Below are positions 28,485 through 36,932 of a stretch of 64,000 nt of DNA, piece by piece; within the stretch, counting starts at the first letter, position 1; each line of letters begins with the position of its first letter. Source of the stretch: Thalassospira sp. TSL5-1 (GTDB lineage Bacteria; Pseudomonadota; Alphaproteobacteria; Rhodospirillales; Thalassospiraceae); assembly GCF_001907695.1 (NCBI RefSeq), contig NZ_KV880637.1:124001-188000 (forward strand), in the 5' to 3' direction. Position numbers and translations under genes: made by a program. The notes beneath the pieces were generated by a model. The model was given only the letters and a program-made list of their open reading frames with translations. It was not told the DNA's origin and searched no databases.

Positions 28485-29357
28485 CTACGCGTCCAGGTTT
28501 TTGCCAATGAGGCGAACCAGAAAGATCGCGACAATATTGGCCAAAATGACCGCAACGATACCGCCTGCCGAGGCACCACCCACATCGTATTGCAGCAGGG
28601 CCTGGGTATAGACGAGAAAGGCGATATTTGTGGTTGCAAGGCCGGGGCCGCCGCCCGTGGTGACAAAGATTTCGGCAAAGACGGTGAGCAGAAAGATCGT
28701 TTCGATCAGAATGACAACCGTAATAGCCCGGCTGAGATGCGGTAGGGTGATATAAAAGAAAATCGCAATCGGTCCGGCGCCGTCCATCTGGGCGGCTTCT
28801 TTTTGGTCGCGGTCCAGCGATTGCAGGGCGGTCAGCAAAATCAGAGTTGCAAATGGAAGCCATTGCCAGGCCACCATAATGATGATGGCGGTCAGCGGGG
28901 CTTTGGTGAACCAGTCAATCGGTTCCAGGCCCAAGGACATCGATATCCAGGCAAAAAAGCCGGAGACCGGGTTCATCAACAGGTTTTTCCAAACCAGCGC
29001 ATTGACCGTGGGCATGATGAAAAACGGTGAAATCACCAGAATACGCAAAATGCCACGGCCAAAAATCGCCTGATCGAGCATCAGGCCGATCAGAATGCCG
29101 CCGATCACGGTAATGACAAGGACAGAGCCAACCAGGATCAGCGTATTGGCAAGGGAGGCAAAAAAGGCATGATCGGTCAGGAAGAATTTGTAATTCACAA
29201 AGCCGATCCATTCCTCCATACCCGGTGACAGCAGGTTGTAGCGAAGGAATGAGAAGTAAATTGTCATGCCCAAAGGCACGATCATCCACAAAAACAAGGC
29301 GATGATCGACGGCGCGGACATAATGCGCCCTGCCAGGGTCGAAGCCCGTGTCGACAT
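28485..29357 (-). CDS. smoF: Polyol ABC transporter permease (SmoF/MalF class)
   Basis: The partner permease, 290 residues, six predicted helices. The EAA-like loop is KEAAQMDGAGPIAIFFYITL. It begins MSTRASTLAGRIMSAPSIIALFL, typical for MalF-type subunits without the large periplasmic insert. It follows the binding-protein gene after 109 bases, a spacing often used to lower expression of membrane subunits against the binding protein. Confidence 0.9.
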   Translation of the reverse strand: MSTRASTLAGRIMSAPSIIALFLWMIVPLGMTIYFSFLRYNLLSPGMEEWIGFVNYKFFLTDHAFFASLANTLILVGSVLVITVIGGILIGLMLDQAIFGRGILRILVISPFFIMPTVNALVWKNLLMNPVSGFFAWISMSLGLEPIDWFTKAPLTAIIIMVAWQWLPFATLILLTALQSLDRDQKEAAQMDGAGPIAIFFYITLPHLSRAITVVILIETIFLLTVFAEIFVTTGGGPGLATTNIAFLVYTQALLQYDVGGASAGGIVAVILANIVAIFLVRLIGKNLDA

Positions 29358-29466
29358 GATGCGCTCCCCGTTTGCAGTGTCTTTGACAGACCCGGGAAGA
29401 AAAGGGGTGGCGAAGTGCCGCCACCCAAGTCTACCAGGTCAAGGAGGTCTGGTCAGAAAGCGGAAA

Positions 29467-30780
29467 TCAGTAATATCCGGCTTTTTGCATGGTCCGATCG
29501 GTGGATTGCTGCGCATTTTGCAGGGCCTGATCGACACTGATCTGACCGGCAAGTGCAGCCGAGAACTGCTGACCTACAACGGTGCCGATGCCCTGGAATT
29601 CCGGGATGGCGGCGAACTGAACGCCGACATAGGGTTTCGGTTTCAGCGTTGAGTTGATCGGATCAGCACTGTCGATGGCCGCCAGGGTCTTGATGGCAAA
29701 CGGTGCGGCATCAAGATATTTCTGGTTTTGATACAGCGACATGCGGGTACCCGGCGGGACATTTGCCCAGCCATCTTTGCTGGCAACCAGTTCGAGATAG
29801 GATTTCGAGGTTGCCCAGGCGATGAATTTTTCCGCTGCTTCGGTATTTTTGGAGGATGACGGTATTGCCAGGTTCCAAGCCCACAACCAGTTGGCACCGG
29901 TGCAGGTGACAGCACAGGGGGCTTCGGTGAAGCCAACCTTGTCCGCCACTTTGGATTCTTTGGGGTTGGTCACAAAGGAGGCGGCAACCGTGGCATCAAT
30001 CCACATACCGCATTTGCCGGCGTTAAACAGCGACAGGTTTTCGTTAAAGCCGTTTGACGTTGCACCCGGAGGGCCATAATTGCCGAGAATGTCGACATAC
30101 ATCGACAGGGCGTCTTTCCATTCCTGTCCGTTAAATTCCGGTTTCCATTCCTCGTTAAACAGGCGTGCGCCATAGGCATTGCCCATTGTCGTGATCAGCG
30201 CCATATTTTCGCCCCAGCCTGCCTTGCCGCGCAGGCAGATGCCATAAACGCCATTGGCTGGATCATGCAGCTTTTTGGCAATATCAAGGGTCTGGTCCCA
30301 GGTCAGACGGCCATTGATTTCGATGCCCGCTTTCTCGAACAGATCCTTGCGATACATCATCATCGAGCTTTCGGCATAGAACGGTGCGGCATAAAGCTTG
30401 CCATCATTGCTCAGTGCGGAACGGATCGCAGGCATGATGTCGTTAACGTCATAATCGGCGCCCAGATTATCCAGCGGCGCAAGCCAGCCCTTTTTCGCCC
30501 AGATCGGTGCTTCATAGGTGCCAATCGTCAAGATGTCATACTGGCCGCCCTTGGTGGCGATGTCGGTGGTGACACGCTGGCGCAGGGTATTTTCTTCCAG
30601 TGTTACCCATTCCAGCGAGATGTCGGGGTTTTTGCTGGTGAAATCATCCGTCAGCTTCTGCATGCGGATCATGTCACCGTTATTCACTGTGGCGATGGTC
30701 AGCTTGGTTTCGGCGTTGGCCCCAAAAGCGACGCCACTGGCCAACAGCGCGCAAAACGCTGCTCCCATGATGTGTTTCAT
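29467..30780 (-). CDS. smoE: Polyol (sorbitol/mannitol class) ABC substrate-binding protein
   Basis: A 437-residue periplasmic binding protein. The ATG at 30780 has GGGAGG 5 bases upstream, an excellent ribosome site; the signal peptide ends GVAFGANA. The mature part starts ETKLTIATVNNGDMIRMQ and contains YAAPFYAESSMMMYRKDL, KCGMWIDATVAASFVTNP and VGVQFAAIPEFQGIG, stretches I associate with SmoE/MtlE polyol-binding proteins. It is the first structural gene of the operon and is preceded by operator-like repeats. Specificity among sorbitol, mannitol and arabitol is open. Confidence 0.9.
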   Translation of the reverse strand: MKHIMGAAFCALLASGVAFGANAETKLTIATVNNGDMIRMQKLTDDFTSKNPDISLEWVTLEENTLRQRVTTDIATKGGQYDILTIGTYEAPIWAKKGWLAPLDNLGADYDVNDIMPAIRSALSNDGKLYAAPFYAESSMMMYRKDLFEKAGIEINGRLTWDQTLDIAKKLHDPANGVYGICLRGKAGWGENMALITTMGNAYGARLFNEEWKPEFNGQEWKDALSMYVDILGNYGPPGATSNGFNENLSLFNAGKCGMWIDATVAASFVTNPKESKVADKVGFTEAPCAVTCTGANWLWAWNLAIPSSSKNTEAAEKFIAWATSKSYLELVASKDGWANVPPGTRMSLYQNQKYLDAAPFAIKTLAAIDSADPINSTLKPKPYVGVQFAAIPEFQGIGTVVGQQFSAALAGQISVDQALQNAQQSTDRTMQKAGYY

Positions 30781-30810
30781 AATTCCTCCCAAAAGGACTT
30801 TTTCCCATTG

Positions 30811-30884
30811 AACAAACTGTGTCGTTTGTTTTGATCATTTGCTCATTACGTGAACATTCACTCAATTTACACCTCCGGTGTCAA
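30811..30884 (-). promoter_or_regulatory. Promoter and operator region of the polyol operon
   Basis: On the minus strand TTGACA (30,879-30,884) is a consensus -35 box. The expected -10 position overlaps the palindrome GTGAA-CA-TTCAC (30,850-30,861). A second inverted repeat, AACAAAC-N6-GTTTGTT (30,811-30,830), lies in the leader. These are good [13 protein letters not shown] sites of the adjacent SorC-type regulator. Confidence 0.6.
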
Positions 30885-30909
30885 CCAAATTCGATTGTGC
30901 GGCGCAACA

Positions 30910-30938
30910 GAAAAACCCGCGGTTTTGTGCCGCGGGTT
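30910..30938 (-). terminator. Terminator of the SorC-type regulator gene
   Basis: On the minus strand AACCCGCGG pairs with CCGCGGGTT around a 7-base loop and is followed by TTTCTG. It separates the regulator transcript from the polyol operon promoter just downstream. Confidence 0.85.
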
Positions 30939-30978
30939 TGGGTTAGTTGCTTGATTTTTATGGGTAATTATTCGGGAT

Positions 30979-31929
30979 TTAGGGTAATAAAGCTTTTGCC
31001 GTGGCTTCGTCTGTAACCAGCGATGTAATCAGGTTTCCTGCCATCGCACCGCGAATCGCGGCGACCTTTTTAGCCCCTTTGGCGACGGCGATGGTATTTT
31101 GCGCCGGGCATTGCAGCGGCGCACTGGTGACGCGGTTATTGACATCATGATCCAGAATTTGACCGTTCTTATCAAAGGTCCAACTGATCAGCTCGCCAAT
31201 CCCCCCGTGTTCCTGCAGGCTTCTAAGCTCGGCAGGGGTAATAAAGCCATCCACCAGAAGCGGGGCGTCATCGCCCATTTGTCCAATGCCGACAAATCGC
31301 ACATCGGCGTGGGCGGCAAGATACAGGATATTGTCCATTGGGGCCTGTTCCTGCATCGGTTTGCGCTGTTCGGCATTGGGGACAATCACCGGAATGGATA
31401 ATGGATAATGCGGTGCACGGGTTAAATCGGCCAGTTCGGTGACGGCATCATAAAAACTAGCCGCACCATCTGTTGCGATGGTGCCAACGAGGGACACGAT
31501 TTTATGATGGCGGGCATCAATACGCTGGACTTCATTGACCATGCCGCGCATGGCGCGCCCGGTTCCCAGGGCGATAATTTTGGGTTCAGGGGATTGTAAA
31601 ACCCGCTCCAGCAGGTTGGCAGCCGCCTGGGCAATGCCGAACATGGCATCGGGGGCTGCGGGGTCTGTCGGCACAACCTCGCAATGCTCCAGCTTAAACT
31701 GCGCGCAAAGACGGGCTGCCAGCTCCATGCAATTGGCAATTGGATGATCCAGGCGGACCTTGACCAGCCCCTCGCTGACTGCAGCCGATACCAGGCGTTG
31801 TGCCGTCGGGCGCGAAACGCCCAGTTTGGTGGCAATTTCATCCTGGGTATTGCCAGCGCAATAATACAGCCAGCCGGCACGGGCGGCTTCATCCAGTCTT
31901 GCGGCTTCTTTGCGGGTCCGTTTTACCAT
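30979..31929 (-). CDS. SorC/DeoR-type sugar-binding transcriptional regulator
   Basis: A 316-residue regulator. The N-terminal helix-turn-helix spans about residues 28-53 (TQDEIATKLGVSRPTAQRLV). The C-terminal effector domain has the SorC pattern (IIALGTGRAMRGMVNEV ... VGIGQMGDDAPLL ... VAAIRGAMAGNLITSLVTDE) that binds phosphorylated sugars or related ligands. It lies directly upstream of and in the same direction as the polyol transport operon, so it very likely controls that operon. Confidence 0.9.
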   Translation of the reverse strand: MVKRTRKEAARLDEAARAGWLYYCAGNTQDEIATKLGVSRPTAQRLVSAAVSEGLVKVRLDHPIANCMELAARLCAQFKLEHCEVVPTDPAAPDAMFGIAQAAANLLERVLQSPEPKIIALGTGRAMRGMVNEVQRIDARHHKIVSLVGTIATDGAASFYDAVTELADLTRAPHYPLSIPVIVPNAEQRKPMQEQAPMDNILYLAAHADVRFVGIGQMGDDAPLLVDGFITPAELRSLQEHGGIGELISWTFDKNGQILDHDVNNRVTSAPLQCPAQNTIAVAKGAKKVAAIRGAMAGNLITSLVTDEATAKALLP

Positions 31930-32029
31930 CCCAGTCTTCCGTTTTTATCGTGCCTTGGCGCTGCAGAAAGTTGAGGTCGCCTTTTTGCAGCCTTTAAATG
32001 TTAGGGGCAATTCCGATGATAGGGAAGAT

Positions 32030-32069
32030 CATAAAACAACAGGACCGTCCGTTCAGGACGGCCCTGTTT
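32030..32069 (-). terminator. Terminator of asd
   Basis: On the minus strand CAGGGCCGTCC pairs with GGACGGTCCTG (one G-U pair) around a 5-base loop, followed by TTGTTTTATG. It begins about 25 bases after the asd stop. Confidence 0.85.
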
Positions 32070-32093
32070 GCAAAATGCCGGGTAGAAAGGCGG

Positions 32094-33113
32094 TTATTTT
32101 TTCGGCAGATAATCCGAAACCAGCAATTCGGCGATCTGAACAGCGTTAAGGGCGGCCCCTTTGCGCAAATTATCGCTGACACACCAAAGCGACAGGGCAT
32201 TGGGAATGCTGGGGTCCTTGCGGATGCGCGAAATGAACACGCTGTCTTCCCCGGCCACTTCCTGCGGGGTGACATAGCCTTCATCCTGGCGGTAATCGAT
32301 CACGGAAATACCCGGGAAGGCCTTAAGCGCCTTGCGTGCTTCCTCGACGGTGACGGGCATTTCAAATTCGATATTCACGGCTTCACCGTGGCCCACGAAA
32401 ACCGGCACCCGAACACAGGTGGCATGAACTGCCACATCCGGGTCCAGTATTTTGCGGGTTTCGGCGGTCATTTTCCATTCTTCGCGGGTCGCGCCATCAT
32501 CCATGAATTCATCAATATGCGGGATGACGTTAAAGGCGATTTGCTTGGTGAACTGTTCCTTAAGGGGCGGGTCATTCACGTAAATGCCGCGTGTTTGGTT
32601 AAACAGTTCGTCCATTGCGGCCCGACCAGCCCCCGAAACCGACTGATAGGTCGATACCACCACGCGCTTGATCGGCTGCAGGTCATGAAGTGGTTTTAAC
32701 GCCATGACCATTTGAATGGTCGAGCAATTCGGGTTGGCGATGATGTTTTTCTTGGCATATCCGGCAAGGGCATCGCCATTGACCTCGGGCACCACCAGCG
32801 GAACGCCCGGTTCCATGCGCCAATAGCTGGAATTGTCAATCACAACACAACCTGCTTCGGCGGCCTTGGGGGCCAGGGTTTTTGCCGTGCTGCCGCCAGC
32901 CGAAAACAGGGCAATGTCCACCTGGGAAAAATCAAAGCGGGCGGCGTCCTGAACGGTCAGGTCGTCATCACCATAAGAAACGGTGCGTCCGATCGAACGG
33001 GACGATGCCAAGGCAAAGACTTCCTCGGCAGGAAACTTGCGTTCTGCCAGGGTGTTGAGCATTTCGCGGCCGACATTGCCAGTTGCGCCAACAACGGCGA
33101 TTTTATAACCCAT
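32094..33113 (-). CDS. asd: Aspartate-semialdehyde dehydrogenase
   Basis: Reduces aspartyl phosphate to aspartate semialdehyde, the branch point to lysine/diaminopimelate, threonine and methionine. The 339-residue protein begins MGYKIAVVGATGNVGREML (NADP-binding), with catalytic Cys130 in ANPNCSTIQ and the active-site region around VSGAGRAAMDEL. AGAGG lies about 6 bases upstream of the ATG at 33113. In many relatives asd follows leuB directly; here they are separated by about 6 kb of unrelated genes. Confidence 0.96.
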   Translation of the reverse strand: MGYKIAVVGATGNVGREMLNTLAERKFPAEEVFALASSRSIGRTVSYGDDDLTVQDAARFDFSQVDIALFSAGGSTAKTLAPKAAEAGCVVIDNSSYWRMEPGVPLVVPEVNGDALAGYAKKNIIANPNCSTIQMVMALKPLHDLQPIKRVVVSTYQSVSGAGRAAMDELFNQTRGIYVNDPPLKEQFTKQIAFNVIPHIDEFMDDGATREEWKMTAETRKILDPDVAVHATCVRVPVFVGHGEAVNIEFEMPVTVEEARKALKAFPGISVIDYRQDEGYVTPQEVAGEDSVFISRIRKDPSIPNALSLWCVSDNLRKGAALNAVQIAELLVSDYLPKK

Positions 33114-33264
33114 CAAGTGCCTCTTTCTGTTTTGGTTCGGACCGGGACAAGCCGTGATCATAACATTTGACAATCCGGCAGAATATCTCTCGGCCGACCG
33201 GTAAGCTGCGCGAGATGTAAGGCTTTCTGCGGCGTTGCGCAAGGATGGTTTGGGTTTTTACCGC

Positions 33265-33295
33265 TTGAGATTGTAGTGAAATATGTCACTATATT
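33265..33295 (+). promoter_or_regulatory. CRP-like palindrome within a probable cfa promoter
   Basis: TAGTGA-N6-TCACTA (33,274-33,291) is a perfect inverted repeat with the spacing of CRP-family sites (TGTGA-N6-TCACA). It overlaps TATATT (33,290-33,295), a possible -10 box, with TTGAGA (33,265-33,270) as a weak -35. Such overlap would suit repression. It could also serve divergent asd. Confidence 0.5.
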
Positions 33296-33373
33296 GCCTG
33301 GGGGTTGCAGAATGTCGCCCGATATTTTGCAATTTTTGGGGGTTATCGCATTTCCGGCTTGAGAAGGACGGCT

Positions 33374-34609
33374 ATGACGTACCCAATGACTTTGAATTGG
33401 ACTGACAGAAAAGTCCTCGATTTTTTTCGCGAACATGTCACACGCGGCACGCTTGTTGTGCGCGTCAATGACCGGCACGAGGTTGCGCTGGGTGATGGCG
33501 GCGAACCGCGTGCGACCATGACACTGCCAAATTGGACCGATGCCGTAAAAATGGCCCTGAGCCCGGACCCGGGCTTTGGCGAAGTCTATATGCAGGGCGG
33601 CATTGATATTACATCTGGCGAGCTTGAAGACCTGATCCGGGTGTTGCGCCTTAATTTTGATGGCGGGCATTCCAGCAGCAGCTTTGGCTTGCTGATTGAA
33701 AAGCTCCAGGCCTTCAAGTTCCGCATTGCGCAATTTACCTCGGTCGAGGCGGCGTCGCGCCGGGTGCGCCACCATTATGACATCGGCAATGACCTTTATA
33801 CCCGGTTTCTTGATAGCGACATGCAATATTCCTGTGCCTTCTGGGATGACGGGGCGCATGACCTGGCCGCGGCCCAGCAGCATAAAATGCAACTGACAAC
33901 AGATCGTTTGAAAATTACCGACCCGAACACGCGTGTTGTGGATATCGGCTGTGGCTGGGGTGGGTTAAGTCGCTTTATCCGCCGGACCACGGGGGCCGAA
34001 GTGCACGGCATTACGCTTTCAAACGAGCAATATAACTGGGCACTGGAACGCAAGGCCGAACTGCCCGCTGATTTTCATGAGGGCCTGGATTACCATTTGC
34101 AGGATTACCGGGTTTTTGCCCAGGCCAATCATGACCGTTATGACCGTGTGGTGTCGGTGGGCATGTTTGAACATGTCGGGCGGCCGCAATTTAAAACCTA
34201 TTTCGAGCAGGTTGCCCGACTGCTTAAGGCCGGTGGGCGCGCGGTGATCCATACCATCATCAAACCCCGGCCCGATTTTACCTCTCCCTGGATTGATCGT
34301 TATATCTTTCCCGGTGGTTATATTCCTGCGGTTCACGAAGTTGTCGAGGCAGCGGAAATGGCCGATCTGGATGTAGAGGCCTGCCATTTTCATGCGGGCG
34401 AAAACTATGCCCGCACCTTGATGGCCTGGCGCGAGAATTTCCGTAAAATCGAGCATGAGCTGGACCCGGAAAAATACGATACCGAGTTCAAGCGGATGTG
34501 GGAGTTTTATCTGGCAGGCTGCATTAATGCCTTTGACCCTCGCGAGGGCGGTGGCGGGATGCGGGTGGGCCAGTTTGTGTTCACCAAGTCGGGTTTTCGG
34601 CATCATTAA
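33374..34609 (+). CDS. cfa: Cyclopropane-fatty-acyl-phospholipid synthase
   Basis: Transfers a methylene group from S-adenosylmethionine to unsaturated acyl chains of membrane lipids. The 411-residue protein has the SAM-binding VVDIGCGWGGLSRFIRR, the RVRHHYDIGNDLYTRFLD substrate-region motif and the VGMFEHVGRPQFKTYF and IFPGGYIPAVHEV motifs of the family. AAGGA lies 7 bases upstream of the ATG at 33374. The modification usually rises under acid, stationary-phase or solvent stress. A CRP-like palindrome lies about 85 bases upstream. Confidence 0.95.
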   Translation: MTYPMTLNWTDRKVLDFFREHVTRGTLVVRVNDRHEVALGDGGEPRATMTLPNWTDAVKMALSPDPGFGEVYMQGGIDITSGELEDLIRVLRLNFDGGHSSSSFGLLIEKLQAFKFRIAQFTSVEAASRRVRHHYDIGNDLYTRFLDSDMQYSCAFWDDGAHDLAAAQQHKMQLTTDRLKITDPNTRVVDIGCGWGGLSRFIRRTTGAEVHGITLSNEQYNWALERKAELPADFHEGLDYHLQDYRVFAQANHDRYDRVVSVGMFEHVGRPQFKTYFEQVARLLKAGGRAVIHTIIKPRPDFTSPWIDRYIFPGGYIPAVHEVVEAAEMADLDVEACHFHAGENYARTLMAWRENFRKIEHELDPEKYDTEFKRMWEFYLAGCINAFDPREGGGGMRVGQFVFTKSGFRHH

Positions 34610-34813
34610 TGTTGCATGCGGGCGGCAGGGCATTTGCATCTGCCGCCAACAGCCCCATATCTGAATCCTGCCTTTGATTTGTTCTGGTTTATTTTGATTT
34701 GCGTTGTGGACGTAAAATGACAGGCCGCAAGAGCCTGCCTGACGGGACGCAGGGATACAACCGGCCCTGATGCCCTGATATAAACGGTTGTTTTCCGTAT
34801 CAGGAGGAAACCC

Positions 34814-35251
34814 ATGCTGTATTCAACCCCCGTTGCCGGTGCAGGCCGTGTCGATGATGCTGTTTTTCCGATTTTGACGGATGATGATGCCCGACCGCCT
34901 TATGTTGGTTCGGCCCGTCAATACGCGGCGGCATTGGCGCTTGTTGATCTTTCCAGTTGCGAACGCGATATGTTGCGTGCCCATCTTCGCGCACCCGAAC
35001 AGCGCATAACCGGTACTGAACTGGCTGCGGCTGCCGGGCATTTTGGATCACGTATCGGACATAAAAAATATGGGCGCGTGGGCCGTAAAATTGCCCTTGC
35101 TGCCGGGTTGCCGCAGTGTCAGGCCGATGTCAGCGACTATCTTGCGGCCATTTTTACGCTGGCGGATGGTACTCAAATGGAAAGCGAAGACTGGCACTGG
35201 GGCCTTCATCCGTCACTGGCGCAAGCTTTGCGCGCGTGTGGATATGCGTAA
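34814..35251 (+). CDS. Uncharacterized 145-residue protein
   Basis: I do not recognise a named function. An AGGAGG ribosome site 5 bases before the ATG supports expression. The middle part (RITGTELAAAAGHFGSRIGH, then YGRVGRKIALAAGL) resembles a small domain seen in hypothetical proteins and in some McrA-like restriction proteins, with a T-x-x-L-A-x-A-x-G helix and a YGxxGR motif; that recollection is tentative. There is no signal peptide or membrane segment, and the C-terminus ends LHPSLAQALRACGY. It stands alone between cfa and the AhpD-like gene. Confidence 0.75.
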   Translation: MLYSTPVAGAGRVDDAVFPILTDDDARPPYVGSARQYAAALALVDLSSCERDMLRAHLRAPEQRITGTELAAAAGHFGSRIGHKKYGRVGRKIALAAGLPQCQADVSDYLAAIFTLADGTQMESEDWHWGLHPSLAQALRACGYA

Positions 35252-35298
35252 CCGTATTTGACAGGCGAAGTCAGAAATCCATAAAAAAGCGCGTCATC

Positions 35299-35325
35299 TG
35301 TAACAAATGCCAGTGCTGTTTCGTC
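35299..35325 (+). promoter_or_regulatory. Candidate ECF41-dependent promoter
   Basis: TGTAACA (35,299-35,305), a spacer of exactly 16 bases and CGTC (35,322-35,325) match the ECF41 motif I recall (TGTCACA-N16-CGTC) with one mismatch. It lies about 50 bases upstream of the AhpD-like gene, the usual target class, and that gene is followed by the ECF41 sigma factor gene. Confidence 0.7.
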
Positions 35326-35377
35326 CTGTTTGCAGAGCGTGATTTCAAAATCACGAAATGCAAGACGGAGGACGAAG

Positions 35378-35812
35378 ATGAACCGCTTTGACTTTGCCAA
35401 AACCAGCCCCGTGCTTTTCAAAGGGCTGTATCATGCCTCGACTGTGTTCAATGCAAATACCCGGCTGAGCAAGATGCTGGTGGAAATCGTTAAATGCCGG
35501 GTATCGCAGTTAAATAGCTGTTCTTTTTGTCTGCGCATGCACCGCGATGATTATCTGAAACAGGGCGGTGCGCAGGATAAAATCGATATGCTGGCGACCT
35601 GGCGCAATGCCCGGGATTTTGAACCCGATGAACGTGCAGCACTGGATTGGGCTGAGAAGCTGACTTTGAGAGCAGATACGGCCGAGATTGATTCCAGTTT
35701 TACAGCCCTTCAGGCATGTTTCTCGCCTGAGGAAATTTCCGAACTGACAATGGCAATTGCCCTGATCAATGCCTGGAACCGATTGGGCGTTGCACAGCAT
35801 CCTTTTGCCTAA
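35378..35812 (+). CDS. Carboxymuconolactone decarboxylase / AhpD-like protein
   Basis: A 144-residue all-helical protein of the CMD superfamily. The AhpD-type redox motif CxxCxxxH is present (NSCSFCLRMH; Cys48, Cys51, His55), which suggests peroxidase or thiol chemistry and not lactone decarboxylation. Start at 35378 with GGAGG 6-7 bases upstream. It lies just before an ECF41 sigma factor; this pairing of CMD-type genes with ECF41 is a known recurring context. Its physiological substrate is unknown. Confidence 0.9.
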   Translation: MNRFDFAKTSPVLFKGLYHASTVFNANTRLSKMLVEIVKCRVSQLNSCSFCLRMHRDDYLKQGGAQDKIDMLATWRNARDFEPDERAALDWAEKLTLRADTAEIDSSFTALQACFSPEEISELTMAIALINAWNRLGVAQHPFA

Positions 35813-35895
35813 AGACGGTTATTGTTGGAAAATAGGCGGTGCGGACCGGGATTTGGTCCGCGCCGAATTTTGCGTTGAGAGCGGGAATAGATACC

Positions 35896-36834
35896 ATGTC
35901 GACGGCGATTTTTGAACAACTGCGCCCGCGCCTGTTTGCTTTGGCCTTTCGGTTTTTGGGCAGCTATGCCGATGCCGAAGATGCGGTTCAGGATGTTTGG
36001 CTGCGCTGGCATCAGACCGATATTTCCAGCCTGAAAGATCCGACCGGCTGGCTGATCCGGGTATGTTCGAATTTGTGCCTAGATGTTTTGAAATCGGCGC
36101 GGCGGCGACGGGAAAATTATGTTGGCCAATGGCTCCCCGAACCGTGGGTCAACCCGTTTTTGCGGGAAGGTGAAGACAGGCTCGTGGATCAGGCGTATCT
36201 GTCGCAGGCCTATTTGGTGATGCTTGACGAATTGTCGCCGCATGAACGCATTGCACTGGTGTTGCATGATGTTTTTGACTGGGATCACGCTGCCATTGCC
36301 GAAACATTGGGAAACAGGCCCAACACTACGCGGCAAATTCTGTTTCGGGCGCGCCGTAAAATGGAGGGAGTGACGCCTGAAAGAGATAATATTGAAGACG
36401 GAGAAAAGGCACGTATGCCCGCTTTCAGGTTGCAGGGTGCCGAGGATAAAAAGCCGCTGACGGCCACTGACCTGACGGGTTTTGTCGAGGCTTTGCAATC
36501 GGGGCAGGCGGACCGGATTGCCGCATTTCTGGCCCCGGATGTTACCTTGCAAGGGGATGGTGGTGGTAAGGCCACGACCAACATCAATACCCTGTTTGGA
36601 GCGGATCGGATTGCGCGCTTCTTTGCAGGGATCTGGCGCAAGAACCTTGTCAATGCCGGGCTTACGGTTGTTGAAACGGGGGCGGAGAACTGGCTTCTGT
36701 TCTCTATTGGCGGTGTCGTCGATACGGCATTGACCGTTTCGCTGGCGCGTGACGGGATAAAACGTGTTTTTTTACATCGCAATCCCGACAAACTTGCCCA
36801 TTTTAACGCACTACCGGTTAATAAGCTTGATTGA
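35896..36834 (+). CDS. ECF41-group RNA polymerase sigma factor with SnoaL-like C-terminal domain
   Basis: A 312-residue extracytoplasmic-function sigma factor. Region 2 is at residues about 5-75 (FRFLGSYADAEDAVQDVWLRW), then the linker WLPEP (79-83) typical of ECF41, region 4 (ALVLHDVFDWDHAAIAETLG) and a fused C-terminal NTF2/SnoaL-like domain. That domain carries DGGGK and, at residues 296-300, NPDKL, both hallmarks of the group. The extension replaces a separate anti-sigma factor and tunes activity. A start at 35839 would add 19 residues. The probable target is the AhpD-like gene upstream. Confidence 0.93.
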   Translation: MSTAIFEQLRPRLFALAFRFLGSYADAEDAVQDVWLRWHQTDISSLKDPTGWLIRVCSNLCLDVLKSARRRRENYVGQWLPEPWVNPFLREGEDRLVDQAYLSQAYLVMLDELSPHERIALVLHDVFDWDHAAIAETLGNRPNTTRQILFRARRKMEGVTPERDNIEDGEKARMPAFRLQGAEDKKPLTATDLTGFVEALQSGQADRIAAFLAPDVTLQGDGGGKATTNINTLFGADRIARFFAGIWRKNLVNAGLTVVETGAENWLLFSIGGVVDTALTVSLARDGIKRVFLHRNPDKLAHFNALPVNKLD

Positions 36835-36876
36835 AGCTATTTTGCCAGCGTCGTGACTGGCTGAGCATGTGCTCAT

Positions 36877-36908
36877 AAACGAAAAGGCCGGGAGAATGCC
36901 CCCCGGCC
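36877..36908 (-). terminator. Terminator of the 689-residue protein gene
   Basis: On the minus strand GGCCGGG and CCCGGCC form a 7-bp stem with TTTTCGTTT after it. It also lies between convergent genes and may help stop the sigma-factor transcript. Confidence 0.75.
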
Positions 36909-36932
36909 CTTATGTGTTGATGGTCCTGTTTT

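Noticed and set aside
34621-34647. Strong stem GGCGGCAG / CTGCCGCC after cfa
   Set aside because: No U-tract follows on either strand, so I do not call it a terminator; it may only protect the mRNA end.
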